Origin: an uncultured Oscillibacter sp.
GTDB lineage: Bacteria > Bacillota > Clostridia > Oscillospirales > Oscillospiraceae
NCBI GenBank assembly: GCA_946183715.1
Contig: CAMHDB010000073.1
Span: 1 to 8,493, forward strand
DNA length: 8,493 nucleotides
Direction of reading: 5' to 3'
Positions 1 to 6,776 of the stretch are shown piece by piece. The position numbers were made by a program, and so were the translations under genes. The first letter of the stretch is position 1. Each line of letters starts with the position of its first letter. The notes under the pieces were generated by a model that saw only the letters and a program-made list of their open reading frames with translations, ran no database searches and was not told the DNA's origin.

Positions 1-29
1 AACGGACATTTCACTTTCTGATAAACCAT
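1..29 (-). CDS. Start of a leftward gene cut by the window edge, possible zinc-ribbon protein
   Basis: Only the N-terminus is present and reads MVYQKVKCP before the window ends. The start is supported by an excellent ribosome binding site, AAGGAGGT (plus-strand 36-43), six bases before the ATG, and by a promoter further upstream. A Lys-Cys-Pro near the N-terminus is how many zinc ribbons (CPxC) begin, including the small zinc-finger heads of some transposases, but nine residues cannot decide this. The surrounding bases are clearly more AT-rich than luxS next door, which would fit an acquired element. Function is unknown. Confidence 0.5.
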
Positions 30-53
30 AACAATACCTCCTTATGTTGTGAT

Positions 54-82
54 ATAATACCATACTGTTTGTAAAATTGCAA
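54..82 (-). promoter_or_regulatory. Promoter of the leftmost partial gene
   Basis: Read on the minus strand, TTGCAA (77-82) and TATTAT (54-59) are separated by exactly 17 bases, a good sigma-A type arrangement. The predicted transcript starts shortly before the ribosome binding site of the gene beginning at 29, so the leader is short. It points away from luxS and gives the partial gene its own transcription. Confidence 0.6.
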
Positions 83-110
83 CACCTTCATGACACTGCC
101 GGGACTTGGC

Positions 111-132
111 AAAATAAAAACGCCGGAGAGGC
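111..132 (-). terminator. Weak intrinsic terminator after luxS
   Basis: About a dozen bases past the luxS stop, the minus strand has a short GCC-TCTCC-GGC hairpin (an alternative CCG/CGG pairing overlaps it) followed at once by GTTTTTATTTT. The U-tract is strong but the stem has only about three pairs, so termination here is plausible and may be incomplete. Confidence 0.35.
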
Positions 133-144
133 TACGGTATGGTT

Positions 145-603
145 TCAGTCATAGGAGAGTTTCGCGGCGTTCCAGTCGCGGATAACGTCCCGGTAAAAGC
201 GGCAGACGCGCTTCCCTGTCTCCAAGTCGAGGTTTGCGTAGTTGCCGCACTCCGCCGCGCTCTTGCCGGGCATTTCCACGACGCCCTCCGCCGCCGTGAA
301 GACTTCCTTCACCAGCGAAACCGCCCCTTCCAGCGACAGGCGGCGGTTGTCGAACAGGAAATAGAACCCCGTCTGACAGCCCATTGGCCCGAAATAAATC
401 ACGGCGTCCTTTTCCCGGGAGTTGCGCAACAGCGTGGCTACGAGGTGTTCGACGGAGTGCATTTCGCTGTTGGAGAGCAGGTCGCCGGAGTTCGGACGCT
501 TCAGGCGCAGGTCGAACGTGACAATATCGCCGTCGCGCCGCGACAGGTACAGCCCCGGCAGTAATTTCGTGTGGTCTACCTCAAAACTCGCGATACGTTC
601 CAT
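145..603 (-). CDS. luxS: S-ribosylhomocysteine lyase LuxS
   Basis: This 152-residue protein has the normal LuxS length. It cleaves S-ribosylhomocysteine to homocysteine and 4,5-dihydroxy-2,3-pentanedione, the precursor of autoinducer-2, in the cytoplasm. The metal-binding HxxEH motif is present as HSVEH (His49, Glu52, His53) and the third metal ligand is Cys119 in AECGNY. The catalytic cysteine is Cys76 in GPMGCQTGFY, one of the most conserved LuxS stretches. LuxS is a homodimeric metalloenzyme. The ATG at 603 is chosen because GGGAGG lies just upstream and the protein then starts like other LuxS proteins (MERIASFEVDHT); a longer in-frame extension only runs through mtnN. It lies 14 bp after mtnN, the enzyme that makes its substrate, so the two are surely co-transcribed. 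No key residue is missing. Confidence 0.96.
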   Translation of the reverse strand: MERIASFEVDHTKLLPGLYLSRRDGDIVTFDLRLKRPNSGDLLSNSEMHSVEHLVATLLRNSREKDAVIYFGPMGCQTGFYFLFDNRRLSLEGAVSLVKEVFTAAEGVVEMPGKSAAECGNYANLDLETGKRVCRFYRDVIRDWNAAKLSYD

Positions 604-617
604 GTACAATCCTCCCG

Positions 618-1304
618 TCACAGGGTTTCCTTTTGCAGGGCCAGCGCGAAGGGCAGTAACACCCGGCCCAGATTTTCCAGCGCCCGTCCGTAGTCGAAGT
701 ATTCCTCGACCTGTCCCTCGTTGAAAAGGTGGTCGGAGACCGATTTCAGCGCCACGAAAGGCGTATCGTTCCGGCAACAGACTTGCGCGATTGCACAGCC
801 TTCCATTTCCATGAGCACCGGGCGGAACGTGTCGCGAATCCACCGCGCGCGTTCGGTACCGGTCGCGAACCAGTCGCCGGTCGCGGCGCGGCCCGTGTGC
901 GCCTCCACGCCCGCCGCGCGCAGGAGTTCCACACAGCGTTCCGGACGCCACGTCGGGAACTCCAGCCGCTTGACCGTCGACACGAACCCGGGCGCGTCGC
1001 CGAGGGCGCTGGTGTCCATGTCGTGCTGTACGTAGTCGGACGGCACGACGAGCGTACCCGTGGGCAAATCCGTCATGCACCCGGCCACGCCCGCGTTTAC
1101 GACCATGTCCACGCCGAAGCGCAGGCACAGGATTTCGCAGGCCATAGCGGCGTTGACTTTCCCGACACCCCCCGCGCAGGCGATAATATCCGGGGCGACG
1201 TTGTAGAACGGGACGCCGGAAACCGTCTGGAAAGGTTCGATGTCTTTCGCGCCGGGGAGCGCGTGGAACTCCGCGGACATGGCAAACTGTAAGCCGATTT
1301 TCAT
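618..1304 (-). CDS. mtnN: 5'-methylthioadenosine/S-adenosylhomocysteine nucleosidase
   Basis: This 228-residue protein matches the usual length of MTA/SAH nucleosidase (also called Pfs). It hydrolyses S-adenosylhomocysteine to S-ribosylhomocysteine and adenine, relieving product inhibition of methyltransferases and feeding LuxS; it also cleaves methylthioadenosine. Visible family features are Glu12 near the N-terminus (AMSAEFHAL), the glycine-rich CAGGVGKVNAA (residues 43-53), NAGVAG (70-75), the HD pair (94-95), the nucleoside-binding EMEG (166-169) and the catalytic Asp191 in SVSDH. It belongs to the PNP/UDP phosphorylase fold. The start is firm: GAGGTGA lies seven bases before the ATG. That ribosome binding site is formed by the last codons of the upstream NERD gene, so translation of the two is probably coupled. 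luxS follows after 14 bp. Confidence 0.95.
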   Translation of the reverse strand: MKIGLQFAMSAEFHALPGAKDIEPFQTVSGVPFYNVAPDIIACAGGVGKVNAAMACEILCLRFGVDMVVNAGVAGCMTDLPTGTLVVPSDYVQHDMDTSALGDAPGFVSTVKRLEFPTWRPERCVELLRAAGVEAHTGRAATGDWFATGTERARWIRDTFRPVLMEMEGCAIAQVCCRNDTPFVALKSVSDHLFNEGQVEEYFDYGRALENLGRVLLPFALALQKETL

Positions 1305-1308
1305 GTTG

Positions 1309-1315
1309 TCACCTC
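1309..1315 (-). promoter_or_regulatory. mtnN ribosome binding site overlapping the upstream stop codon
   Basis: On the minus strand the upstream gene ends ATT ACG AGG TGA (Ile-Thr-Arg-stop), and the same bases, GAGGTGA, are the Shine-Dalgarno sequence of mtnN, whose ATG follows four bases after the stop. A ribosome finishing the NERD protein sits on the mtnN initiation site, the classic layout for translational coupling. Confidence 0.8.
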
Positions 1316-2163
1316 GTAATATTGCGCTTGAATTTGCACCGCGGATAGGACGAACAGCCGAGAAATTTGCCGTACTTTCCGCGCCGCGTGACGAGTTTCC
1401 CGCCGCACCACGGACAGGTATCCGATTCCTGCGCGTCGCGGATGTCCCGGATATGCTTTGCTTTTACGGCGGAATCGACATTCGTCAGGGGGGCTAGGCG
1501 GTCGGAAATCGCCCGGACTTCCTCCGCGCTGTAGAGCGCCGGGAGCGCGGAGAGCATATCTTGCAACTCTGCCGCCAGTTCCGGGGCCCGCGTAATCACG
1601 ACGGAACGCGTACTTTCCGGGACGCGCTCCAACTTGCAATGCTTTGAAAATACAATGTACGAAAAGAACCGATTTTCCGGTATTTGCAGATACTTTGACA
1701 GCGCTTTTATGTGCGTCCGGTTCTGCCGAACCGGATTATAGAACAAGTACTTTTTCCGGTTCGGGTGGATATACGCCCAGTTGAGGGCGTCCATAGAGCC
1801 GGAAATCAGGCCGTTATAGTTCTTGCTCTCAAAGGCGAAAATGCCCGTTTCATGCACCATGACAAGGTCAATTTCCGTTGTTGCGTCGCCGTTCGGAACG
1901 TACACGTTCCGGAAAACCTGAAATTCCCCGGGGACAGTCTCGTACAGAACTTTCGCGATAAAATTCTCTCCGCGCCGTCCCTTGATTTCTTCCGGGGAAA
2001 GCGGAATGTCTCTTTGTAAATCAGGTTCCCATTCCGTGCGCTTTCGCGTGATTTTGGATGACAGCCAAACAAAAAAGACACAGAGAAAAATAAAGGCAAT
2101 AAGCCCAACGCCTACTGTCGTGATGGACTGTGCAAACGTGTTTATAACGTCATTTCCTGTCAT
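1309..2163 (-). CDS. Membrane-anchored NERD-domain protein with C-terminal topoisomerase-type zinc ribbon
   Basis: The 284-residue protein has three parts. A hydrophobic segment (about residues 16-35) is followed by basic residues (KITRKR), which suggests one membrane anchor with the rest in the cytoplasm. A NERD (nuclease-related) domain spans about residues 61-175: GRRGE (62-66), TEIDLVMV (Glu97, Asp99) and FESKNYNG (Glu112, Lys114) recall the D-ExK nuclease core. The last 35 residues hold CPWC...CSSYPRC (Cys250, 253, 270, 276), a topoisomerase I-like C4 zinc ribbon expected to bind nucleic acid. A DNA-acting role is therefore likely, but substrate and activity are unknown. The start at 2163 has GGAGGG eight bases upstream. 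It sits 47 bp after ackA and is coupled to mtnN. No separate promoter is visible, so expression may depend on ackA read-through. Confidence 0.88.
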   Translation of the reverse strand: MTGNDVINTFAQSITTVGVGLIAFIFLCVFFVWLSSKITRKRTEWEPDLQRDIPLSPEEIKGRRGENFIAKVLYETVPGEFQVFRNVYVPNGDATTEIDLVMVHETGIFAFESKNYNGLISGSMDALNWAYIHPNRKKYLFYNPVRQNRTHIKALSKYLQIPENRFFSYIVFSKHCKLERVPESTRSVVITRAPELAAELQDMLSALPALYSAEEVRAISDRLAPLTNVDSAVKAKHIRDIRDAQESDTCPWCGGKLVTRRGKYGKFLGCSSYPRCKFKRNITR

Positions 2164-2177
2164 ATGCTCTTCCCTCC

Positions 2178-2202
2178 ACGGGGCCGCACAAAGCGGCCCC
2201 GT
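2178..2202 (-). other. Strong hairpin between ackA and the NERD gene
   Basis: CGGGGCCGC (2179-2187) and GCGGCCCCG (2193-2201) form a perfect nine-pair stem, ten with the flanking A-T pair, around the loop ACAAA. In the direction of transcription (leftward) it is followed by GTGGAGGG, not by a run of U, and it ends just before the NERD gene's ribosome binding site. It is therefore not a standard intrinsic terminator. More likely roles are an attenuator, an mRNA 3'-end stabiliser or processing point for ackA, or a damper on translation of the next gene. These roles are inferred. Confidence 0.6.
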
Positions 2203-2210
2203 TTCCGTCC

Positions 2211-3404
2211 TTACTTCACAATCGACGCCGTGTCCATGGCAATCATGAGTTCCTCATTCGTGGGAATCAGCAGAACCTTGACGCGCGAATCCGCCGCCGA
2301 AATGACGGCCTCTTTGCCGCGTACTTTGTTCGCGTCGGCGTCCATCTTCACGCCCATGAACTCCAGCCCGGAGGCGATAGCCATACGCTGCGCGGCGCTG
2401 TTCTCGCCGACGCCCGCCGTGAAAATGACCGCGTCCACGCCGCCCATCGCCGCCGCGTAGGCCCCGATGAGCTTCTTGACGCCGTAGTTGAACATATCGA
2501 CGGCCAATCCGGCGCGTTCGTTGCCCCTCTCGAAAGCGTCCGTCAGGTCGCGGAAGTCGGAGCTCACGCCCGACACGCCCTGTACGCCCGATTTCTTGTT
2601 AAGGATATTCAGCATTTCGTCAATGCTCAGGCCGTACTTGTTCATGAGGTACTGCAAAATGCCCGCGTCCAAATCGCCGGAGCGGGTGCCCATCGGGACG
2701 CCCGCAAGCGGCGTAAAGCCCATGGAGGTGTCGACGCTCCTGCCGCCGTCGACGGCGGTCACGGATGAGCCGTTGCCGAGGTGGCAGGAAATGAGCTTGA
2801 GTTCTTCGGGCTTTTTGCCGAGCATGGCGGCGGCGCGTCCGGCGACGTACTTGTGGGACGTGCCGTGGAAGCCGTAGCGGCGAACCTTGTCGTTCTCGTA
2901 ATACTCGTAGGGCAGGGCGTACATGTAGGCGCGGGCGGGCATGGTCTGGTGGAACGCGGTGTCGAACACGGCGACCATGGGCACGCCCGGCATGACCTTC
3001 TGACAGGCCCGGATTCCGGTCAGGTTGGCGGGGTTGTGGAGCGGGGCCAGCGGGATACAGTCCTCGATGGCTTTCAGCACTTCGTCGGTAATCAGCACGG
3101 ACTTGTTGAAGGCCTCGCCGCCGTGTACGACGCGGTGTCCAACGGCGTCGATTTCCTTCATGGAGCCGATGACGCCGTTGGCGGGGTCGGTGAGGGCGTC
3201 CATAACGGCCTGAATCGCCTCGGCGTGGGTGGGCATGGACACGTCCACGGCGTCCTTTGTCGCCTTGCCGTCGGCCTTGTAGGTGAATTTGCCGTCGATT
3301 CCGATTCGCTCGCAGAGGCCCTTCGCCAGCAGGACGCCGCTCTCGGGGTTGAGAAGCTGGTACTTCAGGGAAGAACTGCCCGCGTTGATGACAAGAACAT
3401 TCAT
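2211..3404 (-). CDS. ackA: Acetate kinase
   Basis: This 397-residue protein has the typical acetate kinase length. It interconverts acetyl phosphate plus ADP with acetate plus ATP, the ATP-yielding last step of acetate fermentation. The N-terminal signature VINAGSSSLKYQL gives Asn7, Ser10, Ser12 and Lys14. The catalytic and binding residues of the well-studied Methanosarcina enzyme appear at the same numbers: Arg91 (GHRVVHGG), Asp148 (FDTAFHQ), His180 (RYGFHGTSH), Arg241 (MGTRSGDLD) and Glu384 (TNEELMIA). The protein belongs to the ASKHA fold. I chose the start at 3404 because AAGGAG lies nine bases upstream and the family signature begins there. The open frame extends 43 codons further, but through the promoter. 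No phosphotransacetylase gene is in the window. It heads the ackA-NERD-mtnN-luxS cluster. Confidence 0.97.
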   Translation of the reverse strand: MNVLVINAGSSSLKYQLLNPESGVLLAKGLCERIGIDGKFTYKADGKATKDAVDVSMPTHAEAIQAVMDALTDPANGVIGSMKEIDAVGHRVVHGGEAFNKSVLITDEVLKAIEDCIPLAPLHNPANLTGIRACQKVMPGVPMVAVFDTAFHQTMPARAYMYALPYEYYENDKVRRYGFHGTSHKYVAGRAAAMLGKKPEELKLISCHLGNGSSVTAVDGGRSVDTSMGFTPLAGVPMGTRSGDLDAGILQYLMNKYGLSIDEMLNILNKKSGVQGVSGVSSDFRDLTDAFERGNERAGLAVDMFNYGVKKLIGAYAAAMGGVDAVIFTAGVGENSAAQRMAIASGLEFMGVKMDADANKVRGKEAVISAADSRVKVLLIPTNEELMIAMDTASIVK

Positions 3405-3456
3405 GGATATTCGCTCCTTCTGTAGTGCCGGGGCGCGCCCGGGTGTGATTGCGTCC

Positions 3457-3485
3457 ATTATACCGGAGTTTTCCACAGGTGACAA
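3457..3485 (-). promoter_or_regulatory. ackA promoter
   Basis: On the minus strand TTGTCA (3480-3485) and a perfect TATAAT (3457-3462) are separated by exactly 17 bases. The start of transcription would be near 3450, giving a leader of about 45 bases before the ackA ATG. The leader contains the 10-bp palindrome GGGCGCGCCC (3431-3440). This is probably the promoter for the whole four-gene cluster, since none is seen before the later genes. Confidence 0.82.
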
Positions 3486-3529
3486 GAGGCAGGGCGAATT
3501 TTTTGCGTGCCACAGGGCCGGAGGGGCAT

Positions 3530-5617
3530 TCACACGGAGAAGAGCAGTTGCGCGTAATTCGGGAAGGGCCAGTAGTCGGAGGCGGTGAGGGTTTCGAGGC
3601 GGTCGGCACTCGCGCGCGCGTCCGCCATATCGCGTACAATCACGTCGTGGCTGTGGACCATTGCCCGGGTGGGGTCTTTCGGCATTTCCCCGAGGTCGCG
3701 TTCCAGACGCTCGCAGGCACTGAAAAGAGCGTCCGTCAGCGCGGCGATTTCCTCCGCCGTGCGGGTCTCGTACTCACAGGGCAGTCCGTGCGCGTCCTTC
3801 CTGCTTGCGCGCGCGCACAGTTCCGCCGCGTAGGCCGAGACCGCCGGGAGTATCTCGTGGCGAATCATGTCGGACATGGTGCGGGCCTCAATCGTCGTGA
3901 CGGCGGTGTAGTTCTCCACATGGATTTCGGCGCGGGCCTGTATTTCCTCCTCCGTGTAGATTCCGTGCCGGACGAACAGTTCCACGTTCTTCCCGGCGGT
4001 GTACATCGGAAGCGCGTCGGCGGTGGACGTAAAGTTACTCAATCCGCGCTGTTCGGCCTCGCGTACCCATGCCTCGTCGTAGCCGTTGCCGTTGAAGATG
4101 ATTCTCCGGTGTTCGGTGAAGACGCGCTTCATCAGGACATTCAATTCCCGTTGGAAATCTTCGGCGGCCTCCAATTCGTCGGCGAACTGCCGCAGCTCCT
4201 CCGCCATAATCGTATTCAGGGCGATATTGGGCCCGGAAACCGACTGCGAGGAGCCGAGCATGCGGAACTCGAACTTGTTGCCCGTAAAGGCCATGGGACT
4301 GGTTCTGTTGCGGTCGGTGGTGTCCTGCGGGATAGCCGGGAGCACGTCGACGCCAATCCGGAGTTGCCGCTTCCCGCTGGCTTCAACGGGCGTGCCGTGG
4401 ATAATCGCGCTGACGACGGCGGTCAGTTCGTCGCCGAGGAATACGGACAGAATCGCGGGCGGGGCCTCCTGCCCGCCGAGGCGGTGGTCGTTGCCCGGAA
4501 AGGCGACTGTCGCGCGCAAGAAGTCCTGATAGTCGTCGACGCCTTTCAGGAACGCCGCGAGGAAGAGCAGAAAGCGGGCGTTCTCGCCGGGGGTGTCGCC
4601 GGGCTTGAACAGGTTCTCGCCGCTGTCCGTGGACAGCGACCAGTTGTCGTGTTTGCCGGAGCCGTTGAACCCCGCGAAAGGCTTCTCATGGAGCAGGCAG
4701 ACAAGCCCGTGACGCTCCGCGACTTTCTTCATGACCTCCATCGTCAATTGGTTCTGGTCGCAGGCGGTATTGGCGTCGGTGTAAATGGGGGCCATTTCGT
4801 GCTGGGACGGAGCGACTTCGTTGTGTTTCGTCTTGGCGAAAATGCCCAGTTCCCACAAGGCCTCGTCGAGTTCGCGCATGTACGCCGCCACGCGCGGGCG
4901 AATCGCGCCGTAGTAGTGGTCGTCGAGTTCCTGCCCGCGCGGCGGCCTCGCGCCGAACAGCGTCCGCCCCGTCAGGCGCAAGTCCTGACGCTTTCGGTAC
5001 AGCTCGCGGTCGATGAGGAAATACTCCTGTTCGGGGCCGACCTGCGGAATGACGCGTTTCGTCTGCGTGTCGCCGAACAGCCGGAGAATACGCACCGCCT
5101 GCCGCGACACCTCGTCCATAGAGCGGAGGAGGGGCGTTTTCTTGTCCAGCGCGTGGCCGGAGTAGGAGCAGAACGCTGTCGGAATGCACAGGGAGCCCTC
5201 TTTGATGAAGGCGAAAGAAGTCGGGTCCCAAGCCGTATATCCGCGCGCCTCGAATGTCGCCCGGAGGCCCCCCGACGGGAAGGACGACGCGTCGGGCTCG
5301 CCCCGGACGAGCTCCTTTCCGGAGAACTCCATCAGAACCCGGCCGCCGCCCGTCGGCGCGATGAAACTGTCGTGTTTTTCGGCGGTGACGCCCGTCATGG
5401 GCTGGAACCAGTGCGTAAAATGCGTGGCCCCGCGCTCTACGGCCCACTGCTTCATGGCCTGCGCGATTTCGTTGGCGGTGGACAAATCCAGCGCGGTTCC
5501 GCTCGTGACACAGCGTTTCCACGCGCCGTAGGACGCCGCCGAAAGGCGTTCTTTCATCGTCTGCTCGTTGAAAACCATGCTTCCGAACAGTTCCGGGAGT
5601 TTACGTGCGTCTGACAT
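3530..5617 (-). CDS. glnN: Type III glutamine synthetase (GlnN)
   Basis: At 695 residues this is the length of the type III family (about 700), far longer than type I (about 450-470). It makes glutamine from glutamate, ammonia and ATP, the main entry of ammonia into metabolism. In order the sequence shows the family-typical THWFQPMTG (68-76) and EKHDSF (80-85), PSGGLRATFEARGYTAWDP (114-132), the metal-binding GPEQEYF (194-200), KHNEVAPSQHEMAP (264-277), the ATP/substrate region NGSGKHDNWS (318-327), KFEFRMLGSSQS (448-459), and the diagnostic C-terminal YWPFPNYAQLLF (682-693). The ATG at 5617 follows GGGGAGA. No stem plus U-tract terminator is visible before ackA, so some read-through is possible. 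It is divergent from the lactonase-family gene and has its own promoter. No PII or glnR-like regulator lies nearby. Confidence 0.95.
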   Translation of the reverse strand: MSDARKLPELFGSMVFNEQTMKERLSAASYGAWKRCVTSGTALDLSTANEIAQAMKQWAVERGATHFTHWFQPMTGVTAEKHDSFIAPTGGGRVLMEFSGKELVRGEPDASSFPSGGLRATFEARGYTAWDPTSFAFIKEGSLCIPTAFCSYSGHALDKKTPLLRSMDEVSRQAVRILRLFGDTQTKRVIPQVGPEQEYFLIDRELYRKRQDLRLTGRTLFGARPPRGQELDDHYYGAIRPRVAAYMRELDEALWELGIFAKTKHNEVAPSQHEMAPIYTDANTACDQNQLTMEVMKKVAERHGLVCLLHEKPFAGFNGSGKHDNWSLSTDSGENLFKPGDTPGENARFLLFLAAFLKGVDDYQDFLRATVAFPGNDHRLGGQEAPPAILSVFLGDELTAVVSAIIHGTPVEASGKRQLRIGVDVLPAIPQDTTDRNRTSPMAFTGNKFEFRMLGSSQSVSGPNIALNTIMAEELRQFADELEAAEDFQRELNVLMKRVFTEHRRIIFNGNGYDEAWVREAEQRGLSNFTSTADALPMYTAGKNVELFVRHGIYTEEEIQARAEIHVENYTAVTTIEARTMSDMIRHEILPAVSAYAAELCARASRKDAHGLPCEYETRTAEEIAALTDALFSACERLERDLGEMPKDPTRAMVHSHDVIVRDMADARASADRLETLTASDYWPFPNYAQLLFSV

Positions 5618-5647
5618 GAATTATCTCCCCTTTCAGTCAACCCCGCT

Positions 5648-5676
5648 ATTCTAACAGCACTCCGGAAAAATTACAA
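5648..5676 (-). promoter_or_regulatory. glnN promoter
   Basis: On the minus strand TTGTAA (5671-5676) and TAGAAT (5648-5653) are separated by exactly 17 bases. Transcription would begin near 5641, leaving a leader of about 24 bases that includes the AAAGGGGAGA ribosome binding site. A leader this short leaves no room for a glutamine riboswitch. Confidence 0.72.
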
Positions 5677-5716
5677 GCGATTTTTCGCCCCTTGCGGTAA
5701 AGCCGCCTCGACGGGA

Positions 5717-5730
5717 AAACCGCCCGGTTT
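5717..5730. promoter_or_regulatory. Palindromic operator candidate between divergent promoters
   Basis: AAACCG-CC-CGGTTT is a perfect 6-bp inverted repeat with a two-base spacer. It lies between the -35 boxes of the divergent glnN and lactonase promoters, where it could affect both. It sits inside a wider pairing, TCGCCCC (5685-5691) with GGGGCGA (5738-5744). The size and symmetry suit a dimeric repressor or activator, but no known operator is recognised. Confidence 0.4.
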
Positions 5731-5772
5731 GCCGTGCGGGGCGAGTACTGCACGCCTCGCGGTAAAAAGGCC

Positions 5773-5801
5773 TTTACAAGCCGGGACGGGGCGCCTATAA
5801 T
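5773..5801 (+). promoter_or_regulatory. Promoter of the lactonase-family gene
   Basis: TTTACA (5773-5778) and a perfect TATAAT (5796-5801) are separated by exactly 17 bases. Transcription would start near 5808, giving a leader of about 29 bases that contains the GGAGGAAGGG ribosome binding site (5818-5827). Confidence 0.82.
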
Positions 5802-5836
5802 GAGCGCAAACAAACGCGGAGGAAGGGACGGAAATC

Positions 5837-6769
5837 ATGAGGCAAACCATTTACGCGGGCACTTACGCGGAAAACGGCAGCGAGGGACTGTACGCGTTCG
5901 ACTTCGACGGGGGCGAACTTTCCCCGGCGCGGCTGTTCTCTCCGTTACAAAACAGCAAGTACCTGACGGTCACGGAGGACGGCGTTGTTGCCGTATGCGA
6001 TTTCGCGGAGCGTTCCGGCGCGGCGCTGGTGGACTTTCGGGGGAAAGTCGTCAGTCAGGCGGCGTTCGAGGGCTGTACATCCTGCTTTGTCACGGCGGCG
6101 GGGGGCGCCGTCCACACCGCGAATTACCACGAGGGCACGGTTTCCCGGCTGTCCCTCCGGGGCCAAACTTTACAGTATCGGGACACCGTAACTATCCGGG
6201 AGAAAGCCGGGTGTCATCAGGTCTTGCGCTGGGAAAACAATATTCTGGTACCCTGCCTCTTTCTGGACGAGGTGCGGCTGTTCGACCGCGGCATGAATCC
6301 GGCGGGGGCGATTCCGTTTCCCGCCGGGACGGGCCCCCGGCACGGCGTCTTTTCCAAAGACGGCACGAGGCTGTATCTGGTCTCGGAGTTGAGCAACGAA
6401 CTGTTTGTGATTTCCACGGGCGACTGGGCAATTTTGTCTGCCGTCTCCACCCTGCCCGGAGGGCTGACCCACAAAAAGGATACGGCGGCTGTCCGTATAA
6501 GCAGCGACGGGCGATTCCTCTACGTGTCCACGCGGACTATGGACCTGCTCTCCGTCGTGGAATTGCAAGGCGACGCGCCCCGCCTCATCCAAACGGTTCC
6601 CTGCGGCGGACAGCACCCGCGCGACTTCATCCTCGTCGGCGACTGGTTCCTCGTGGCGAACCGCTTCAGCAACTCCGTGGTCTCCTTCGCCCGGAACGCC
6701 GACGGGACAATCGGCGCGCGGGGGAACGAAATCAGCGTCCCCGGCGTCGTGTGTCTGGCTGTGCGGTAG
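5837..6769 (+). CDS. Seven-bladed beta-propeller lactonase family protein (6-phosphogluconolactonase-like)
   Basis: The 310-residue protein has the look of the YbhE/Pgl lactonase family. Repeated blades end in short tracts such as LYAFDFDG, VRLFDRGM, LFVIST, LSVVEL and VVSFARNADG. Family signatures are GPRHGVFSKDGTRLYLVSE (166-184), RISSDGRFLYVS (220-231) and GQHPRDF...FLVANRFSNSVVSF (258-284). Characterised members hydrolyse 6-phosphogluconolactone in the oxidative pentose phosphate pathway, but many relatives have other or unknown lactone substrates and no other pentose phosphate gene is nearby, so the substrate is uncertain. It is somewhat shorter than the usual 330-350 residues. There is no signal peptide, so it is cytoplasmic. 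The ATG at 5837 is chosen for GGAGGAAGGG upstream and the family start (RQTIYAGTYA). It is a single-gene unit between its own promoter and a strong terminator. Confidence 0.85.
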   Translation: MRQTIYAGTYAENGSEGLYAFDFDGGELSPARLFSPLQNSKYLTVTEDGVVAVCDFAERSGAALVDFRGKVVSQAAFEGCTSCFVTAAGGAVHTANYHEGTVSRLSLRGQTLQYRDTVTIREKAGCHQVLRWENNILVPCLFLDEVRLFDRGMNPAGAIPFPAGTGPRHGVFSKDGTRLYLVSELSNELFVISTGDWAILSAVSTLPGGLTHKKDTAAVRISSDGRFLYVSTRTMDLLSVVELQGDAPRLIQTVPCGGQHPRDFILVGDWFLVANRFSNSVVSFARNADGTIGARGNEISVPGVVCLAVR

Positions 6770-6776
6770 GCGGACG

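Noticed and set aside
604..1128. N-terminal extension of the luxS frame upstream of 603
   Set aside because: This stretch is mtnN in another frame; LuxS homology starts at MERIASFEVDH with its own ribosome binding site.
3431..3440. GGCGCGCC palindromes in the leaders of both ackA (3432-3439) and purA (8132-8139) as a shared operator
   Set aside because: Their distances from the -10 boxes differ, and an 8-base GC palindrome is expected by chance about once in a GC-rich window of this size.
3497..3530. Terminator after glnN
   Set aside because: The A-run reads as A, not U, in the direction of glnN transcription, and no adequate stem precedes it.
3405..3533. N-terminal extension of ackA by 43 codons
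   Set aside because: The extension crosses the TTGTCA-TATAAT promoter, and the family signature and ribosome binding site place the start at 3404.
3449..5614. A 721-codon open frame on the plus strand covering nearly all of glnN
   Set aside because: It is the antisense shadow of a clear type III glutamine synthetase. Long antisense frames are common in GC-rich genes, it has no recognisable family, and its start lies in the ackA promoter region.
5618..5647. Glutamine riboswitch or RNA leader before glnN
   Set aside because: The predicted leader is only about 24 bases and has no conserved aptamer features.
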